From the NCBI GenBank assembly GCA_029959085.1, contig JARWIR010000027.1, positions 9,672,001-9,736,000 of the forward strand: 64,000 bases of DNA, written 5' to 3'. The position numbers and the translations under genes were made by a program. Source of the DNA: Nemophila menziesii (lineage: Eukaryota; Streptophyta; Magnoliopsida; Boraginales; Hydrophyllaceae). Under the pieces are notes generated by a model. That model saw only the letters and a list, made by a program, of their open reading frames with translations. It had not been told where the DNA came from and did not search any database. Within the stretch, counting starts at the first letter, position 1. Each line of letters opens with the position of its first letter. Positions 11,586 to 23,391 of this stretch are shown piece by piece.

Positions 11586-11651
11586 ATGGATATAGCAGGA
11601 GAGGAAGATAAACAAAAAGAAAAAAGAAAACTCGGCTTCATTTTACAAAAG
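11586..11651 (+). pseudogene. First coding exon of the B3-type gene, copy B
   Basis: Twenty-two codons identical in protein to copy A, with the same donor (AAAAG|gtaaat). The downstream intron holds a long AT run and the Hsp70 insertion. Confidence 0.65.
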
Positions 11652-11800
11652 GTAAATTCCTCTAACAAATTATTCATGTTTAATATTGTATTCATTCAAT
11701 TAAATTTTTTTTGGAAAAAAATACTTTTGTGTTATTCAAATTATTTTTATTAATTATGAATTTAAACTTTAATTTTTGATTATATTTTATAAAATTGTTT

Positions 11801-11804
<4 letters not shown>

Positions 11805-11869
<65 letters not shown>
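11805..11869. repeat. Expanded (TA)n microsatellite
   Basis: About 32 uninterrupted TA dinucleotides, compared with about 11 at the matching place in copy A. Such runs change length quickly and would be a convenient polymorphic marker. Confidence 0.95.
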
Positions 11870-11872
<3 letters not shown>

Positions 11873-12033
11873 CGGCTCATATTTTTTTATGTACAGCAAA
11901 ATGCTCAATGATCGATGGTCATGTCATTTAATTTTTTATAACTACAGTCTCTCATGTCGAATCAGGTAAATACAGTAACATAAATATTTGAATTTCATAT
12001 ATGTTTCACAATATTTACAATTGATCTATGATT

Positions 12034-13304
12034 AGTAAATAAGATCTTATATTAAGAGAAATAACATATATCGTACAAAATTATGTATAGATTTCTAAAT
12101 AATTACATTATAGGTTTATAATTATGCAAAATAAACAAAACACTATAAGATCTTGTTTCTCACTTAACTTAAAATTGATTTTTAATTGCTCTGAAAATTT
12201 TCGAACATCAAGCGAAAGTTTCATTAATTTTAAAGAGTCACAAGTAATTTAATACACCCTAGGGATGAAAATAATATTTTCAAAAGTCAAGGGAGCATAT
12301 ACCTCCCTCCACGCACTTATTCGTTGCCGCGTCAAGCTTTCAATATTACAGTATTTACTTGTTTTTTTTTTCATGAAAATGTATATTAATAGGACTTGTA
12401 AAATTTATAATTATGCTTCTTAAAGGACAATACTCGACAGTTGTATATATACAAAGTGACTTACAAAGTTGAGCTTGTTCTTGATCATTTTTCAGAATAT
12501 TTTTCCATGCACAAGTGGTCGTTATTATGGCTTAATTAGACATACTCCTATGTAAAGAGTTATTTCATTGGCTAGCGTGCAAAAATACTCAAAGACCAAA
12601 CTTATATAAAGTACCTAAAAGAAAATCATATTTTCTTATCCTTCATTTTCTAACTGGGTCAGATTTTTGTGTTTTAGGTTTGATGGCAGGAATTAATGAT
12701 AAACTAGCAATTGGAATTGATTTGGGAACATCGTACTCGTGTCTTGGTGTTTGGAGAAATGACAGGGTTGAGATCATTCCTAATGATCCAGGCAATAGGA
12801 CAACACCATCTTATGTGTCTTTCAACGAGACAACTCGTTATATTGGCGATGCTGTGAAGAACCAGGTTGCTATGAATCTGACTAACACTATTTTCAGTAA
12901 GTATCCTCTATTTATAGATATATATATACGTCTCTCTAATTGCTTTACACGATTAGATAACTTGGTAACTAAAAATATACCAACATTCTTTTATATGTTC
13001 AGATGCCAAACGCTTAATTGGAAGAAAATTTAGCGACACTGTAGTACAGGATGATATAAAGTTATGGCCCTTCAAGGTGATAGCTGGACGTGGTGAAAAG
13101 CCTATGCTTGTTGTCAATTACAAAGGCGAGGAGAAACAGTTTACTGCTGAGGAGGTATGTTCAATGGTGCTTACAAAGATGAAGGAAACTGCCGAGGCAT
13201 ACTTAGGTACTACTGTACAAAATGCAGTAATCACTATTCCACTATTCCTGCTTGTGCTAATGATTCCCAAAGACGTGCCACAAAATGCAGTAAATAAGAT
13301 CTTA
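12034..13304 (+). other. Inserted Hsp70 genomic fragment with 16-bp flanking direct repeats, copy B
   Basis: The same 16-bp string as in copy A lies at 12,034-12,049 and 13,289-13,304. The insert is about 50 bp shorter than in copy A because of deletions in the upstream region near 12,430. A TATA box (tatataaa) lies at 12,603-12,610. Confidence 0.8.
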
Positions 13305-13327
13305 CATCTAAAGCTATTTCTTGTTTG
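12683..13327 (+). pseudogene. Truncated Hsp70 N-terminus, copy B
   Basis: Exon 1 (12,683-12,896) reads without a break through [14 protein letters not shown], the phosphate-binding loop of the Hsp70 ATPase domain. The intron is 12,897-13,002. Exon 2 runs from 13,003 through [16 protein letters not shown] and [17 protein letters not shown] duplicated 8-bp block (actattcc region, about 13,235-13,250) then shifts the frame just where copy A still reads PACANDSQ. The intron-spanning product would be about 170 residues, only subdomains of the nucleotide-binding half, so chaperone activity is not expected. The residue made at the splice junction is Asn rather than the usual Asp. Confidence 0.92.
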
Positions 13328-13775
13328 ATTCACTTTTCTCTCAAATTCATGATGTTATTTTTTTTACTTGCGGACAAATTAACAATTACGGAATTTTTAT
13401 ATAAATAGACTTGTAGAATATCAAAAGCCATCAATAAAAAAAAACAATAAGACATGGGTGGTTAAGATGATTAGTTAATCATCTTAAAAAGAAAAAAGGA
13501 CTAAGATTTAATTATCCATACATATTATATGGTTTAACAAAATTGTTTTTCACACTGATTTTCAATTTACCTGACTAAGGGTTCATATTTTTTACTAACA
13601 ACTAGACTAACTATTTAGAAAAGAGAAAAGTATATTATTTTTATTGTTTTGTTTTTAGATCATTACCTCTTTAAACTATTAAATGAGTCACATACATGTT
13701 GACCATTATCGGGTAAATGAATTCAGCTCAATACATTATTATTCTCATTTTTTACAATTGGTAGAATGTCAATTA
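13305..13775. other. Intron-derived non-coding stretch, copy B
   Basis: Counterpart of 4,794-5,263 in copy A, again ending at gtagaatgtcaatt where it is joined to mid-exon B3 sequence. The shared junction shows that the internal rearrangement predates the A/B duplication. Confidence 0.75.
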
Positions 13776-14541
13776 ACAAGAACCTCCATCAAGTTATATG
13801 CCGATGCAAGATCATGAGCACATAACCGAGCCCGACCCTGACCCCGAGCACGAACCTAGAAGGAGTCAGAGGAAAGTCCTGAGTGGACTCGACCAAAGAG
13901 AACAAAGAGGAATGCAGGTTTTGGTGGAAAACAACTTAAAGTGGGTCAAGCAAGTAAGTATTAGTGATAATTTGATTTGTTTAAATATGATATAGAGTAT
14001 GAATACTTGAAAATAATTATTATTTGTTGATATGCAAGGTGGTTCAAACCCTTTGTATCAACTGACCAATGCAATCATACCTTTTCAAAATTTGCCCCCT
14101 ACCGAAGAAGAGAAGGCACAAGCTGAAGCTTCACAAAGAGCATCTGCAGCTTCTTTGAAACCTTACAATGTGCAAAAAACTTTTTTTTGTGGTAAGAAAC
14201 TTCATATTCTTAGTATTTAATGTTCAACAAGTTTAATATTTTGCTTACTAAAAAATCGAGTCACTATTTGTGCAGAATATTCATGCAAAATGGGCAAAAT
14301 TGCGTATATATCCGACGGAAAAGAAAATATATTTGCAATATAAAGAGAATAGATGGATGGTCACATACAAGCCGAACGGGAATGGAACGTTAAACAGTGG
14401 ATGGAAGAAATTTGTTGTTGAAAATAATGTCAAAGAATTCGATGTATGTGTAGTTAACCAAGTAGCTAGAGAAGAAGCTGTCACCATAGTCGTCTGGGAT
14501 GTTAGCATCTTTAGAGTATCTTTAGAGTCGGGGAAGAGATG
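13776..14541 (+). pseudogene. B3 gene fragment with intact second B3 domain, copy B
   Basis: Linker exon to 13,953 (MQDHEHITEPDPDPEHEPRR ... KWVKQ|gtaagt), middle exon 14,039-14,191 (GGSNPLYQL ... NVQKTF), last exon from 14,276. The last exon reads NIHAKWAKLRIYPTEK, a central RWMVTYKPN strand, then LNSGWKKFVVENNVKEFDVC and VVWDVSIFRV. These are the recognisable elements of a complete B3 barrel, about 85 residues, with an open frame to the stop at 14,540. This is the best-preserved coding piece of the B3 gene here. It lacks its own start and first B3 domain, which lies downstream at 16,133, so the order of exons is scrambled. Confidence 0.85.
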
Positions 14542-16132
14542 ATTCCCCAGGCGCCATCACCATCACCAGCACAACCATCGATACCTCCACCTCTTATGCT
14601 CCTCTAAATGATCGATGGTCATGTAATATCATTTCATCTTCTATAGTAGAATTTCATATATGTTACACAATATTTACAATTAATCTATAATTAGTAAATA
14701 AGATATTACATCTAAATTCATTTCTTGTTTGTTTCTCTTTTCTCTCAAATTCATGACGTTATTTTTTTCAACTTGCGGACAAATTAACAATTATGGAAAT
14801 ATTTTATAAATAGACTTAATGTTAAAAACCATCAATAACAAAAAAATACTAAGACATGGGTGGTTAAGATTATGGTTAGTTAATCATCTTAAAAAGGAAA
14901 AGTGGATTAAGATTTAATTATCCATACATATTATATCCTTGTTTTTTTATATGGTTTAACACAATTGTTTTTCACACTAATTTTGAATTTACCTGAGTAA
15001 GGGTTCATACTTTTTTACTAACAATTAAACTAACTATTTATAAAAGAGAAAAGTATTTTATTTTTATTTTTTTGTTTGTTAGATCATTACTGGTTTAAAC
15101 TATTAAATGAGTCATTGCTGACATATTGACCATTATTGGGTAAACGAGGCTCAATACATTATATTCTCATATTTACAATTGGTAGAATTAAACTAACATG
15201 ATTGTTTAAGTAATCTAGTGATATATATATCTAAAATTAAAGATCGTTTGGCCAAAGTTCAGACATATTTTTGTTTTAAAATTTAGATATTACCGTTGTT
15301 CAACATTTGCTTATTTTTGTTTTAAATTTTAGATTCTGAATAATTATCAAATGATCACCAAAATATTCAGCAAACAGTCCATTTTAAATTTTATCTAAGA
15401 TCATCTCCATTCTTTCTTTCTTTCAAATTTGAAATAAAGGTTTACATAAACCTTATTGGACATAAATTATATCTTATATTTAGTGAAATGTTTATAACTA
15501 CACATATAACATAATTTAAAATATTATGGTTTATTCAATTGAAGAAATATATATACGATCAACATAAATCATCCTTTTTCATAAACGTTTATTCTATTTT
15601 ATATAGATTTGCTAATTTGTCTATATCCATGTTAAATAAATCGTGTACACACTCCAGGCGTGTGTATTAAGAATAAAGATGCTAAAATTAATATTTGAAG
15701 TTTTTCTACAATTACTAAATTGTGAGGATGTTTTAAAGAATGAAGATTATTAATTAATATTCAATTTCTATTTTTGTATGAGTTAATAATTTAATTTTAA
15801 CAAGTTTTTTCCACAATGATTTTTCCTTAAAGAAATTGATTTATTCAAATCAAGATTATACTTCCAAAACTTGTATGAGTTAATTATCTAATTTTAAGAA
15901 GTTTTTTCCACAATTATTTTTCCTTAAAAGAATTGATTTCTTCAAATCAAGATTATTCTTACAAAACAGTTCAGTCAAAATAGCATTTTATTATCCTACT
16001 ATTGTTTTTCTTTTTCACAAATACAAATGACATGAATGTAGATAAAAAAAAATCTTAAGATGAAATTTTTAGCAGTAGATATATATCAAGTAGCATCTTT
16101 GTTCCACCCTTACTAATGTATGAATTTTTCAG
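14542..16132. other. First-intron sequence, second occurrence in copy B
   Basis: Repeats the 13,304-13,775 block and then continues to the splice acceptor at 16,131-16,132. A local duplication at 15,780-15,960 repeats the strings tttaagaagttttttccaca and ttccttaaaga. Nothing coding is seen. Confidence 0.75.
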
Positions 16133-16915
16133 GCTATTTCGGCAACATTTGCTAAAAATTAGGAGGGCAAGCTTAGGGGCAATGTGATCCTTGAAGTAAA
16201 GATGGAAAAAACATGGGAAATTAGGTTTTACCCGTGTGGAGATGCCCGTTTTCATTAAAGATGGAAGGAAAAACTTTGTAGAAGAAAATTTCTTCAAAGA
16301 AAATGACATCGTTTTATTCAAATATAAAAGGCAAATTTAGAGGCAAGACATGTTTTAAAGCTTGGTTGTTTAATGGAGAGACATTATGCACGGAAGGATT
16401 TTCACATGGTAAACGAGCATGTGGTCAACGGGAGGAAGAAAATGTAGAGAAGACGACTACTAAACGAGAACCTCCGTCAAGCTATATCCCGATGCAAGAC
16501 CACGAGCACATAACCGAGTCTGAGACCTATCCCCAACCCTGGTCAGAGGATAGTTCCGAGTGGGTTCGACCAAATATAACAAGTAGGAATGCAAATTTTG
16601 TTTGAAAATAGCTTAAAGTGGGTCAAACAATTAAGTATTAATGATAATTTGATTTACTAATTAAACCGTTCATTTGATTTGTGTAAATATGAGATAGCGT
16701 ATGAATACTTATAAATAATTATCATTTGTCAATATGCAAGGTGGTTCAAACTCTTTGGTTCAACTGAGCGATCCATGCATAGCTTTTTGAAGTTTGTTCA
16801 TTACCGAAGAAGAGAAGGAACAAGCTATTCAAAGGGAAAATGTAGCTATTTCGGGAGATTCACTCATACTTATCATGAAAGTTTACAATGTGCAAAACAA
16901 TTATATGTAAATTTG
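16133..16915 (+). pseudogene. First B3 domain and linker exons, heavily mutated, copy B
   Basis: After a good acceptor the exon starts AISATFAKN and hits a stop codon immediately (aattag). Downstream pieces in other frames read NFVEENFFKENDIVLF and FRGKTCFKAWLFNGETLCTE, then a linker with EEENVEKTTTKREPPSSYIP and MQDHEHITES. A degraded middle exon is visible at about 16,740-16,915. This gives the fuller exon that copy A has lost by deletion. Several frame breaks make it a clear pseudogene. Confidence 0.8.
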
Positions 16916-18021
16916 TATGAGACTGTATATAAATTTAGCATAATGCTTTTCATTTTGTTAAAATTGTGTATATGTAATCAATGATAGCAACAGATATATG
17001 CAAATAGTTCACCATATTTTGAATGTTTGTATTGATAAAAGTAAAGACCCTAAAATATTTATACCCATCTAGTATCAGTTTCGCTAAAATTTTATATTCA
17101 ATAAATATTCAAATTTAATATTCCTATTAATATTTCAATTTCAATAGATATATTTAAATGTGTCTACAATTGCGATCTAAAGACAGATTTGATAAATTTC
17201 TTAATGGGGATTAATATAGTAGTAAAGTCTAAAAGTCAGATCTAGGAGGATTCGATGTCAATACTTTACACTTATTTTATGGGATGATCGGAAATTATAC
17301 AATTTCCTTTAGAAAATTACACACTTTCATGAGAAATTGCATTATGGGTACATATATTTTATGGAATAGACAAATATACACCAACACCATCAGAGATGCT
17401 TTTTTTACCTAATTTGATAGAACTTCGGTCGGTAGTGGTTGGAGGGTGGAGAGTAGAGAAAGAGAAGCAAGAAAAAATTAATTAGGGTTTGAATATCTCG
17501 TTGAATTCATTACAGAACTTTTTTTATTCATTGTAAGGAGGAGAGCGATTTTGCTCCTAAAAATATAATAACATCGTCTAAATGGAGATTTTTTAGTTTC
17601 ACCAGAAAAATGATTTTGAATTATTTGTTTTTTTTAAATTGAGTAAAACTAGAGAAAACAATCCAAACATAAATTTATTTTCTGATAATTCTTAATTTCA
17701 TGATTTTTTTTTAATATAAAATACAAAATTGGTGGTGCAAGATAAGTCTAAACTTTGATACAATGTTAAATTTTCAACTCAACTATAAAGTTAAACTGTT
17801 AGGAGATGATTTTATATATAGCTTATATGAGTTTTACATGCTAAGTATGCCTACGTGAAATTATAATAGGTGACACCGGCAATACTCATACTCCTGACAT
17901 GTTGGATCTAGGAATCTAATACCGATTTGTGATATTTATATCAATTAAATAAAACACACAAGTAATTAACATACACAAGGTTTTCATGCCAAGCAAAGAT
18001 GGGAAAAAACACGAAAAAATG
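16916..18021. other. 3' flank of copy B and unique DNA
   Basis: Up to about 17,545 this matches copy A 7,430-8,090. From there to 18,021 I see no match elsewhere in the window and no coding frame. Confidence 0.6.
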
Positions 18022-18447
18022 AAAGGTTCACTATAATTGAAAAAATTAAAAAATAAATAAATAAACTACCTAAGGTATTGGTCAAATGAGAGTCAACACT
18101 AAAAAATTCTCTCTCTAGCCATTCAACCATCTAATTTTTATTCCACAAATTTTTTTCCTTTTTCCACCACTTTTAGCCAAAAAAAACAAAACTTTTGCTT
18201 TTCTCTTTCTTCGATTTGGTGTTTATCCCAATTTCTGGGATCTAGCATCAAGTCAAAGACAAAAATAATTACCCATTCATCACAACCCTTCAACCGACCA
18301 CTACCTCACAAACATAACCCACCCCTAACCCTACCCTTTACATAGTGTATATGCTCTCAAATGACTAAGGTTTTCAATTTAGGCAAAGTTAATGGTACTA
18401 ATTCGAAATAAAAATCGAAAACTAAGTATACGAACATCACTCATCTG

Positions 18448-19566
18448 ATGTTCTCGCCGGAAAGTGCAAGTAATGAAGTTACTCCTCCAATAAGCCCTCC
18501 AAAAGAGTTAAGTAGAGAGGAAAATGTACAGAGGAAAGATAAGGATCGAAACTCTGGAATGATTACTCAATGTGCTGAAGAGAATACAAATGATGAAGCG
18601 GTTAAACCTAAGGTATGGTCGAAGCTATTTGGTAAGAATGATAATCCTGCTCTTAATCTGGATTATCATCCTCCAATTCGTCAAGGTAATAAGAAAATAA
18701 TTACTCCTCCAAAAGATGTGTTAGATGAAGGCTCAGATCAGTGGGAAAATTGTCTTATAGGGCAATTTATTGATAAATCGCCATCGTTTTATAATGTTGT
18801 AAGCTTCGTCAAGTTTCAATGGTTGAAATTCGGTAAAGTTAATCAAAAATCTGGAAGTAATGGAACATTCATCTTCAAATTTGAAGATGAACAAACATAA
18901 ACAAAAGTCCTAGAGCAAATGTGGCATATCAACGGGATTTCTCTCCTTCTAAGACCTTGGCAAATGGAGATGCAGTTCGAGAAGATTGATCTATCAAAGA
19001 GACCAATATGGGTTAAACTAGTTAACATATCAATGGCTATGTGGACAAGAAGAGGTTTGAGTTATATTGCGAGTGGAATTGGTGTCCCTTTACAAATGGA
19101 CAGTATGACTGAGTCTAAATCAAGGTTAGGATATGCTCGTGTGTGTGTTGAAATTGATGATAAGGAAGAGCTTCATGATGAACTATCAGTTGACATATGA
19201 TTGGAAGATCTACAGATAGTTAAAGTGGTATATGATTGGAAACCAAATATGTGCAGTAAGTGTGGTAAAATTGGTCATGTTAATGGAAAGTGTCCAAATA
19301 TAACTAAGGCTTGGATGCCAAAAGTTAATGATGATAAAAGCAAAGATAAGGGGAAGGAAAAAATTGATGAAAGTAATTGGGAAACTGTAAAGAGTGGTAA
19401 TCAGAATCAGTACAAAGATAAGGAGAAATCTACTTCAAACAAAGTTTCATGTTCTAATTCATTTGAGACTCTTAAAGAACCTGGTGAAAACAGAATTGAA
19501 AGAGATATTATGAAGTTTGTTAATGAAGGTGGGCAAGGTGAAGTTACTAGGCCCCCAAACTTATGA
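18448..19566 (+). pseudogene. LINE ORF1 (DUF4283-like, zinc knuckle), two in-frame stops
   Basis: A single frame of 372 codons is interrupted by TAA at 18,898 and TGA at 19,198. The middle section (MWHINGISLLLRPWQMEMQF, then RPIWVKLVNI) resembles the DUF4283 domain common to ORF1 of plant L1 elements. Near residue 265 there is one CCHC zinc knuckle, CSKCGKIGHVNGKC. A Lys-rich tail follows. ORF1 proteins bind element RNA in the ribonucleoprotein. The last codon overlaps the ORF2 start. Confidence 0.88.
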
Positions 19567-22500
19567 TTTTTGCTTCTTGGAATGTAAGAGGCTTCAATAG
19601 CCTCCTTAGGCAGCTAGATGTAAAGGATTTTATATTTTAAAATAAAGTAAAGCTTATTGGGCTTCTTGAAACTAAAGTGAGAGAACCTAATAGCTTGAAG
19701 ATAATAAGTGAGCATTTTCCTCACTTGAAAATGCTTCACAACTATAATAAATGTGAAAGTGGAAGGATTTGGATTATGTGGGATAACAATTACCTTGATA
19801 TAAAGCTTATTTCAGAAACTTCTCAACTCATGTTCATTGAAGTCACATAAGGTAATACTAAGAATATATTCTATATTGGGTTTATACATGCAAGTAATGA
19901 TGAGGATGTGAGGAAAATGTTGTGGAGAGATATGGTACATTTAAGTAAACAGTTTGAAAATCAGTGTGTATGTTTTACTGGAGACTTTAATGAGATATTA
20001 AGGATTGAAGATAGACTACACTGTGATACATTACCAAATAGCTCCTGTTTGTTTGCTGATTCTCTTGAAGATGCCTGTTTATATGAGCACCATTATGGTG
20101 GTCAATACTTCACTTGGACTAACAAAAATGACCAAGGACAGTTAAGGGCTAGCAAAATTGATAGGGCTTTTATTAATACAAGATGGATTAATACATATGC
20201 TTCTAGTGTAATAATCAGTCCTCCCTCTACATCAGATCACTGCTCTATTAAATTCATTATGGGAGATACAAAAAAGTCTAATCCATGTTCTTTTAAGTTC
20301 TTTAATGTGTGGACAACACATGATAGTTATAGGAAGCTTATTGAGAAGACTTGGAAAAATAAAATTAATGGAAATCATATGTTCAGTTTGTGTATGAAAT
20401 TAAAGCTGGTAAAGGGTGAATTGAAGAAGTTCAATAACAGATATTTTAAGAGGAATTCAGATGATATTGACAACATCAAAGATCAGCTAGAAATTGTTCA
20501 ACAAAAAATAATGAATGGGAGCAGTTCTGAGATTGATCTATCTGAAGAAAAAGTACTTGTTCATCAACTGGAAATTACCACTATTTCTTACCATGAGGCT
20601 TTGAAGCAGAAGTCTAGAGCTCTATTTATAAATGACTCTGACACTAGTTCTGCCTATTATTATAGATTAATAAAAGGTAGGATTGTGAGGAATTTTGTAT
20701 CTTTCTTAATTAAAGATGATGGATCAATTTTAACTGAGCAAGAAGATATTAAAAAAGAGTTTGTTGATTATTATATCTTTTTACTTGGAACTGAAGAAAA
20801 AGATCAAGAAACATGCTCAGTTGATACTCTCAAGGCAATTCTAAACAAATCAGTACCTGAAGAAAGTATTAATAATATAATAGCACCTATATCAGATGAG
20901 GAGATTAAAACTGCTCTATTTGCTATGGGAGATGGAAAGTGCCCTGGACCTGATGGGTTCACAGCTTTATTCTTTAAAAATGCTTGGGATATAATTGAAG
21001 CTGATTTCTGTGCAGCTATTAAACAAACTTTATGTTCAGGTAAATTACTATCTCAAGTTAACTCAACTAAAATTGTGTTAATACCTAAAGAAAAGAACCC
21101 TGCTAGTGTTAAAAAATTTCGCCCTATCTCGTGTACTAATATTATATATAAGACTATATCACTAGTTATTATGAACCGTTTAAAAAAAGTTATGGGTGAT
21201 ATCATTTCTTTAAATCAAGCGGCGTATGTTAGTGGTAGACTTATATCTGACAATATTCTTGTGGCCCAAGAAGTAGTGAGTAGCTATGAGAAAAAATCTA
21301 TTAGTCCTTCATGCACTATAAACTTAGATTTGCAGAAGGCATATGATAGTGTGAATTGGACATTTCTAATAAATACTTTAAAAGTTTTAAAGTTTCCAAA
21401 TCAGTTTATTAAATGGATACAAATGTGCATATGCACACCTTACTATTCAGTGTTCATTAATGGTGAATCTTGTGGTTATTTCAAAGGGAAGAGAGGGTTG
21501 AGACAGGGTGACCCTCTCTCACCCTATCTCTTTGCTATATGCATGGAGGTCTTCTCAAGTTTGTTCAAAATTGTGGCTAATAATGAGAATCTCAACTATC
21601 ATCCAAAGTGTGAAGATATAAGATTAAATCACTTAGTTTTTGCAGATGATTTATTAATATTCATGAAAGGTAATGATAATTTAGCTAGAGTAGTACAGGA
21701 TGCACTTAATTTATTCTCAAGATGCTCAGGTTTAAACATTAATTTCTCCAAAAGTGAACTATATTTTGGAGGGGTAAATGATGATATTAAAAGAAGTATA
21801 TCAATTATTTTGGAAATTAAAATTGGCTCTCTTCCTGTAAGGTACCTGGGTGTACCCTTAAATTCAAAAAAAAATGAGTATATCAGATGGAAATGTACTG
21901 GTGGAGAAGATTTGTAATAATATTTCACAATGGAGCTCAAAGTTCTTGTCTTATGCAAGAAGGGTGGAACTTATCCGAGTAGTTTTAATAAGCAAAATTA
22001 CCTTTTGGTGCAGGATCTTTCTCTTTCCCAAACAGGTAATTTATAAACTAAATCAGAGACTAGCTGGCTTCTTGTGGAAAGGAAATCTTGATAATGCCTA
22101 TGGTGCTAGAATAGCTTGGAGTACAATTTGTAGTAGCAAGAAAGAAGGGGGATTAAATATCCCAAATCTGGAAATAATCAATAAAACTTGCTTGCTCTCA
22201 AATTTCTAGAGATTTTACTCTCAGGATCACAATCTCTGGAGCTTTTGGGTAAACAAGAATATACTTAAGAACAAGTGTATTTGGAGAATTAGTCCTAAAC
22301 AATACCATTCATGGATGTGGAAGCAAATTCTCAAGGTTAGACAACTTACCTATGATTTGATTTATCATGAAGTTGGAGATGGGAAGTTAACCTTCATAAT
22401 GTGGGATAAGTGGATTAAAAAGAAAGGTGTGCAGGAATTACTTAAGATAACTTGTGATGAGAATAACCTAAGTTGTAACAAGACTGTTAGTGAATGTTTT

Positions 22501-23168
22501 GGTAGAGGAAGGTGGAGAATACCTCCTTGTATAGGGAAAATTCTACCTCAAATACAGAGCATCAACCTAACTGATAAGAAAGACAAAATCTTCTGGACTG
22601 AAGCTGTTAAAGGTCAGTTTTCTTACAAAAAAACCATGTATAGAATTACTGATCATATAAATGAGGTGAGATGGTTTGATATAGTGTGGTCTAAAGCTTG
22701 TATACCTAGATGCTCTTTTGTGACTTGGCAAGTTTCAATGGGTAGATTACCTACTAAAGATAGATTAAATGCATGGGGTTTGAATGTTAACCCTGTTGTT
22801 ACCTGTGCAAAACTGAAAATGAGGATTGTAATCATTTGTTTGTTAATTGTGATTTCTCAAAAAAAATCCTTCTGAGAGTTCTTAATTATTGGAACATTAA
22901 TGTTAATATATACACTACTCAAGAGTTACTTGAAGAGATTCAGAAAGTTTGTGGTCATTTTGAGATGGTAATGATAGCTGGTGTGGTTATTACCACATAT
23001 ATCTATTTTATTTGGGCTGAAAGGAATAAGCGAGAACATGGTGATAGGCTAATGAATGAAGAAAGACTCTATAATGTGATAAAAGCTTATGTGACTGTGA
23101 AGTTGAAGAAGAGAAATTTCCAGAGTCAAAGAGCAAATGATGCAAGTAATAACTTTTGTAATAGTTAG
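19563..23168 (+). pseudogene. LINE ORF2: endonuclease and reverse transcriptase, disrupted
   Basis: The frame starts ATGATT, overlapping the ORF1 stop (ATGA). An apurinic-type endonuclease comes first (WNVRGFN at the start, GDFNEI near residue 142, TSDHCSIKF near 225). The reverse transcriptase follows, with FRPISCTNIIYK, LDLQKAYDSVNW, GLRQGDPLSPYLFAI and the catalytic LVFADDLLIF. A zf-RVT-like region (CSFVTWQVSMGRLPTKDRL) closes it. Disruptions are stops at 19,638 and 19,848, a frameshift in a run of nine As at 21,866-21,874, a stop at 22,207 and a frameshift near 22,815. No RNase H domain follows. All catalytic motifs are otherwise readable, so decay is moderate. Confidence 0.93.
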
Positions 23169-23391
23169 TTGTTATTTCATTATATTTCAAAAGTGTATTG
23201 GGCTTTTTAAAAGTTGTAATGATTATTTGAAGTGTATTGGGCTTAATGGTTGTAATAGTTAATTAAGTAAAGTAGGAGTAAGGTATGCGGCCCATTAGAT
23301 ATGGGTCTAGTATGTAATGAGTTGACAGTTTTGGGCTTCATTTAATAAAAGTTTGATTTACCGATTAAAAAAAAAGGTTCACTATAATTGA

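Larger units (their letters stand above)
9780..17545 (+). repeat. Segmental copy B of the B3/Hsp70 region
   Basis: This is collinear with copy A from 10,087 onward and with copy C (33,840 onward) from about 9,780 to 11,900. It is the most complete version: it lacks the solo LTR and retains a full second B3 domain, but its reading frames are also broken. The bases before the MITE (9,780-10,670) and those between the MITE and the first exon (10,866-11,585) are non-coding upstream DNA. Confidence 0.9.
18041..23375 (+). mobile_element. Full-length L1-type LINE with target-site duplication
   Basis: The string ggttcactataattga occurs at 18,025-18,040 and 23,376-23,391, preceded in both cases by As. 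The right-hand copy follows a run of nine As, the poly(A) tail of the element. Between them lie a ~400-bp 5' UTR, ORF1 (18,448-19,566), ORF2 (19,563-23,168) and a 3' UTR with an aataaa signal near 23,344. A 16-bp target duplication plus a tail is the signature of target-primed reverse transcription. ORF1 and ORF2 carry stops and frameshifts, so the copy is inactive, though the structure is complete. Confidence 0.95.

Noticed and set aside
17541..18021. Possible copia-type LTR because of repeated ggtgacacc and tatatagct strings
   Set aside because: No TG...CA ends, target duplication or partner LTR could be found.
21866..21917. Programmed frameshift in the LINE reverse-transcriptase frame
   Set aside because: The shift occurs in a nine-A run and the same ORF has several stops and another shift, so simple decay is the better explanation.
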